From positions 1 through 17,980 of the forward strand of contig DLBD01000108.1 in assembly GCA_002494125.1 (NCBI GenBank): a stretch of DNA of 17,980 bases, read 5' to 3'. The position numbers and the translations under genes are program-made. The notes under the pieces are model-generated. The model was not told where the DNA came from. It made no database searches and worked only from the letters and a program-made list of their open reading frames with translations. Position 1 is the first letter of the stretch. Each line of letters opens with the position of its first letter. This DNA is from Ruminococcaceae bacterium UBA7030 (lineage in GTDB: Bacteria > Bacillota > Clostridia > Oscillospirales > Acutalibacteraceae). Of this stretch, positions 14,568-17,980 are shown one piece after another.

Positions 14568-15434
14568 ATGGATAAAAAGGAATTAGTTGTATTGACGGGT
14601 GTCAGCGGTGCGGGCAAGTCAAGCGCTATGGCGTTTATGGAAGATGTAGGTTACTACTGCATTGATAATATGCCACCTGAGCTTATGACAACCTTTATTT
14701 CTATTCTTTCAAAGGGCGACAGCTATTCAAAGGTTGCAATAGTTATCGACGTGCGCTCTTCAAACAGTTTCAAAAGCCTTATGGAGAGTATTTCTCAAGC
14801 TGAGGAATACGGCTATGATATCCGCATAATATATCTTGACGTTAATGATAAAGAGGCGCTTAAAAGATATAAACTCACAAGAAGAAAGCACCCGTTTGCA
14901 GACAAATTTAACGGCAATATAAAAAGTGCTATTGCTTATGAAAAAGAACTTCTTACAGGTCTAAGAGGGCAAGCAAATCATGTTATTGACACGTCGGATT
15001 TCACCTCCGCACAGCTTCGTACAAGGCTTGCCGAAATCCTTCTCGGTTCTTCAAGCGATGTAATGAATATTCATTGTATGTCCTTCGGCTTCAAGCACGG
15101 AATTCCGTCAGAGGCGGACTTTGTTATAGATGTAAGATGCCTTCCTAATCCCTACTGGGTTGAGGAATTGAGAAGCAAAACCGGTCTTGACAAAGAGGTT
15201 AGGGACTATGTTTTTGCCTTTGATGAAGCGCATGAACTTCTTAAAAAAATGACTGACCTTCTCGACTTTCTCAATCCGCTTTATATCAAAGAGGGTAAGA
15301 GTCAGGTTGTTCTTGCAGTCGGATGTACGGGCGGTAATCACAGAAGCGTTGCCATCGCAGAAGCACTTAAGGAGCATTTCGAAAAGAAATGGGATAACGT
15401 TACAATAAATCACAGGGATATAGAGCGCAGATAA
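14568..15434 (+). CDS. rapZ: RapZ (YvcJ) nucleotide-binding regulatory protein
   Basis: A 288-residue P-loop protein. In E. coli, RapZ controls glucosamine-6-phosphate synthase by directing small RNA decay; the Bacillus homologue YvcJ binds and hydrolyses nucleotides, with a less clear role. Walker A GVSGAGKS is at 11-18, followed by the RRKHPF segment. The C-terminal domain has SFGFKHG, DVRCLPNPYW and GCTGGNHRSVAIAE, all hallmarks of the family. ATG 14568 has GAGGTG upstream. It follows murB, and whiA begins on the base after its stop. In an amino-sugar setting next to murB a role in cell wall precursor supply is plausible, but this is inference. Confidence 0.96.
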   Translation: MDKKELVVLTGVSGAGKSSAMAFMEDVGYYCIDNMPPELMTTFISILSKGDSYSKVAIVIDVRSSNSFKSLMESISQAEEYGYDIRIIYLDVNDKEALKRYKLTRRKHPFADKFNGNIKSAIAYEKELLTGLRGQANHVIDTSDFTSAQLRTRLAEILLGSSSDVMNIHCMSFGFKHGIPSEADFVIDVRCLPNPYWVEELRSKTGLDKEVRDYVFAFDEAHELLKKMTDLLDFLNPLYIKEGKSQVVLAVGCTGGNHRSVAIAEALKEHFEKKWDNVTINHRDIERR

Positions 15435-16319
15435 ATGACATTTTCGCAACAGGTAAAACAGGAACTTATAAAAATAGAATATGAAAAAAGTTGTTGTGAA
15501 AAAGCGATGCTTTACGGTATGTGCCTGTTTTCAAAAAGCTTTTCAACGATGGGTATAACTCTTCAAAGCGAAACAAGGGATATAATCGAGCTTTGTAAGG
15601 CGCTTATCAAGAAGTATTGTAATGTTGATTGCGTTGTTAAAGCTTCACCGAAGGCAAGGAGCTTTTCAATAAATATCGATGATGAGGCTTCGTGCCTTAA
15701 AATAATGCGCTCGTTTTCACACGAAGGCGCAGGCAGTTTGAAAATTAATTTTGCGAATTTTGCGTGTGACAGCTGTGCAAATGCATTCCTTGCAGGCGTA
15801 TTTCTTGCGTGTGCTACGGTGTCGTCACCTCAAAAGGACTATCATCTTGAGTTCAGCGTGCCTTATCTGAATCTGTCAAAAAGTCTTGTAACCCTTCTTC
15901 AGGAGGAGGATTTATCTCCAAAGCTTTCCACAAGAAAAGGTTACAATATAGTCTACTTTAAGGACAGTGAAGAGATTGAGGATCTTCTTTACAAAATGGG
16001 CGCTTCAAACGCAATGTTTGAGATGATGAATGTTGAGATTGTAAAGGATATAAGAAATAAGGCAAACCGTACCGCAAACTGTGAAACAGCGAATATTGAA
16101 CGCACAGTGAACGCAAGCTATCAACATATTTCAGCTATTGAAAGGATCAGCAAATTAAAGGGGCTGGATTATCTTAAGGATGACCTTAAGGCAATGGCAA
16201 TACTTCGTATGGATAACCCTGACGCTTCACTTTCAGAGCTTGCGAAAATCAGCGGTCTTTCCCGCTCGGGAGTAAATCACAGACTTAACAGGATAGTACA
16301 GATTTCAAAGGAATTATAA
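15435..16319 (+). CDS. whiA: WhiA DNA-binding regulator
   Basis: A 294-residue protein with the WhiA layout: an N-terminal domain related to LAGLIDADG homing endonucleases (here about 1-200, without evidence of nuclease activity) and a C-terminal helix-turn-helix (about 266-288, LSELAKISGLSRSGVNHRL). WhiA acts in sporulation septation in Streptomyces and in cell division in Bacillus. The ATG directly follows the rapZ stop with no gap and only a weak ribosome site, so translation likely depends on rapZ. In many Firmicutes yvcK sits between rapZ and whiA; it is absent here. dnaE follows after 20 bases. Confidence 0.96.
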   Translation: MTFSQQVKQELIKIEYEKSCCEKAMLYGMCLFSKSFSTMGITLQSETRDIIELCKALIKKYCNVDCVVKASPKARSFSINIDDEASCLKIMRSFSHEGAGSLKINFANFACDSCANAFLAGVFLACATVSSPQKDYHLEFSVPYLNLSKSLVTLLQEEDLSPKLSTRKGYNIVYFKDSEEIEDLLYKMGASNAMFEMMNVEIVKDIRNKANRTANCETANIERTVNASYQHISAIERISKLKGLDYLKDDLKAMAILRMDNPDASLSELAKISGLSRSGVNHRLNRIVQISKEL

Positions 16320-16339
16320 AGAATTAAAGGAAGATTAAT

Positions 16340-17980
16340 ATGTTTACTCATTTGCATACACATACTGAGTTTTCTCTGCTGGACGGAGCCTGCAGGGTTG
16401 AGCAGCTTGTGCTTCGTGCAAAGGAGCTTGGTATGCAGTCTCTTGCTATTACCGACCACGGTAATATGTATGGGGCTGTTGATTTTTATAAAGCGTGTAA
16501 AAAGCACGGAATAAAGCCGATTATCGGCTGTGAGGTTTATGTTGCGCCGAGAACAAGATTTGACAAGGAAAAGGTGCTTGACAAGGATTATAACCATCTC
16601 ATCCTGCTTTGCAAAAACGAGACAGGATACAAAAATCTTATCAATATGGTTTCAAAGGGTTTTGTTGAGGGCTTTTATTTCAAACCGAGAATTGATCATG
16701 ACTTGCTTGAAAAATATCATGATGGCTTAATCTGCCTTTCAGCCTGCCTTGCCGGTGAAATTCCGCAAAGCCTTCTTCAAAAGGATTACGAACAGGCAAA
16801 AAGCACGGCGCTTTGGTATGAAGATATCTTTGGCAAAGGAAACTATTATCTTGAGCTTCAAAATCATACTCTTCCTGAGCAGCAGAGTGTAAACGAAGGT
16901 ATTAAGCGTCTTTCAAGAGAAACCGGAATTCCTCTTGTCGCAACCAATGATGTGCATTATATAAATAAAGAGGATGCAAAAATTCAGCAGGTGCTGATTT
17001 GCATTGCAACAAACCATGTTATAGGTGATGATACGGGACTTGAATTTCACGCTCAGGAATTCTACCTCAAGAGCGAGGATGAGATGCGTGCTCTTTTTCC
17101 TGACACTCCGAAAGCGATTGATAATACACAGCTTATCGCCGAAAAATGTAATTTTGATTTTGAATTCGGAAACACCAAACTTCCGTATTTTGAAACACCT
17201 GATAACATACCGCATTTTGAATACTTCAAATCACTTTGTCTTAAGGGCATGAAGGAAAGATACGGCGAAAACCCTGCAAAAGAATACTATGACCGTCTTA
17301 ACTACGAGCTTGAAACGGTCGAAAAAATGGGGTATACCGACTACTATCTTATAGTTGCTGATTTTGTTTCTTTTGCAAAAGGAAGGGGTATTCCGGTAGG
17401 TCCGGGAAGAGGCTCCGGTGCCGGTTCAATTGCCGCATACTGTATGGGAATAACCGACCTTGACCCAATGAAATACAACCTTCTTTTTGAAAGGTTTCTT
17501 AATCCCGAAAGGGTATCCATGCCTGACTTCGATATAGACTTCTGCTATGAGCGCAGGGGAGAAGTCATTGACTATGTAACAAAAAAATACGGAAGCGACC
17601 ATGTTGCACAGATTGTCACCTTCGGTACGCTTCAGACCCGTGCGGCAATTCGTGACGTCGGCAGGGCTATGGGTATGCCGTATGCAGCTGTTGATGCGGT
17701 TGCAAAGCTTGTTCCTAATGACTGGAAAATCACTATTGACGATGCAGTGAAAAGGTCAAAGGAGCTTGCCGCTCTTATGGAGGAAAACGAGCAGGTAAAT
17801 GAGCTTATTGAAACGGCACGTAAGGTTGAGGGTATGCCGAGAAATACCTCAACCCATGCAGCAGGCGTTGTTATTACTCACGACCCGGTATCGAGTTATG
17901 TACCTCTTGCGACGAATGACGGAGTTCCCGTAACGCAGTATATTATGACTACTCTTGAAGAGCTCGGACTTCTCAAGATG
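16340..17980 (+). CDS. dnaE: DNA polymerase III alpha subunit, 3' part beyond window
   Basis: C-family replicative polymerase, cut by the right edge after 547 codons of an expected 1,100 or more. The N-terminal PHP domain begins at once with FTHLHTHTEFSLLDG and continues ITDHGNMYG, GCEVYV, LELQNH and NDVHY; its metal-binding residues look intact, as in polymerases whose PHP domain can proofread. The palm domain follows with GPGRGSGAGS (354-363) and catalytic PDFDIDF (395-401), where D396 and D398 match the E. coli catalytic aspartates. The lack of an N-terminal exonuclease/OB arrangement separates it from PolC. ATG 16340 has AAAGGAAG about seven bases upstream. It is the last visible gene of the hprK operon. 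Confidence 0.97.
   Translation, partial: MFTHLHTHTEFSLLDGACRVEQLVLRAKELGMQSLAITDHGNMYGAVDFYKACKKHGIKPIIGCEVYVAPRTRFDKEKVLDKDYNHLILLCKNETGYKNLINMVSKGFVEGFYFKPRIDHDLLEKYHDGLICLSACLAGEIPQSLLQKDYEQAKSTALWYEDIFGKGNYYLELQNHTLPEQQSVNEGIKRLSRETGIPLVATNDVHYINKEDAKIQQVLICIATNHVIGDDTGLEFHAQEFYLKSEDEMRALFPDTPKAIDNTQLIAEKCNFDFEFGNTKLPYFETPDNIPHFEYFKSLCLKGMKERYGENPAKEYYDRLNYELETVEKMGYTDYYLIVADFVSFAKGRGIPVGPGRGSGAGSIAAYCMGITDLDPMKYNLLFERFLNPERVSMPDFDIDFCYERRGEVIDYVTKKYGSDHVAQIVTFGTLQTRAAIRDVGRAMGMPYAAVDAVAKLVPNDWKITIDDAVKRSKELAALMEENEQVNELIETARKVEGMPRNTSTHAAGVVITHDPVSSYVPLATNDGVPVTQYIMTTLEELGLLKM

Noticed and set aside
15435..16034. Homing endonuclease
   Set aside because: The LAGLIDADG-like fold is the normal N-terminal domain of WhiA, and the C-terminal helix-turn-helix and operon position fit WhiA.
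1..17980. CRISPR array, tRNA/rRNA genes, insertion sequence or prophage
   Set aside because: No regular repeat-spacer pattern, tRNA/rRNA signature, transposase motif or terminal inverted repeat was seen; the window is core chromosome.

Overview
This 17,980-base window looks like ordinary chromosome from a low-to-mid GC Gram-positive anaerobe of the class Clostridia, most likely an Oscillospirales/Ruminococcus-like lineage (inference). Supporting signs are ribonuclease Y, a T-box leader on thrS, HPr kinase, a ROK glucokinase, a CotJC-type protein, strong AGGAGG ribosome binding sites and sigma-A promoters with 17-base spacers. I see no tRNA or rRNA gene, transposase, phage gene, CRISPR array or integration site.

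Layout. (1) 1-1526, minus: rny, cut by the left edge a dozen or so residues before its expected C-terminus. (2) 1671-1753: back-to-back promoters for rny and thrS. (3) 1760-3937, plus: a complete threonine T-box with specifier ACC, then thrS. (4) 3980-4753, minus: a HisJ/HisK-type PHP phosphoesterase convergent with thrS; its stop codon lies inside the shared bidirectional terminator, and its promoter overlaps a perfect 19-base palindrome and sits so close to the ATG that the mRNA may be leaderless. (5) 4942-8557, plus: two overlapping ABC half-exporter genes, probably one heterodimer, with no visible cargo gene. (6) 8598-9773, minus: a GT4 glycosyltransferase. (7) 9900-10499, minus: a solitary cotJC-like manganese-catalase-fold gene with a sporulation-like promoter. 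(8) 10663-11583, plus: an unrecognised secreted, membrane-anchored protein with six ectodomain cysteines. (9) 11714 to the right edge, plus: one tight run hprK-glcK-murB-rapZ-whiA-dnaE, with dnaE cut by the edge after 547 codons.

How the genes fit together. The right-hand operon joins carbon-catabolite control (HprK), sugar phosphorylation (GlcK), peptidoglycan precursor synthesis (MurB), the RapZ and WhiA regulators and the replicative polymerase under one visible promoter at 11653-11681. The yvcK gene that often lies between rapZ and whiA is absent here. thrS is controlled by tRNA-Thr charging.

I found no convincing undescribed system. The best leads are the palindrome/leaderless-promoter arrangement at 4750-4798, the unknown six-cysteine surface protein, the orphan ABC pair and the solitary cotJC with its very short leader. 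Translations of the two edge genes, site alignments and spacings were worked out by eye; family assignments are from motif recognition, without database searches.
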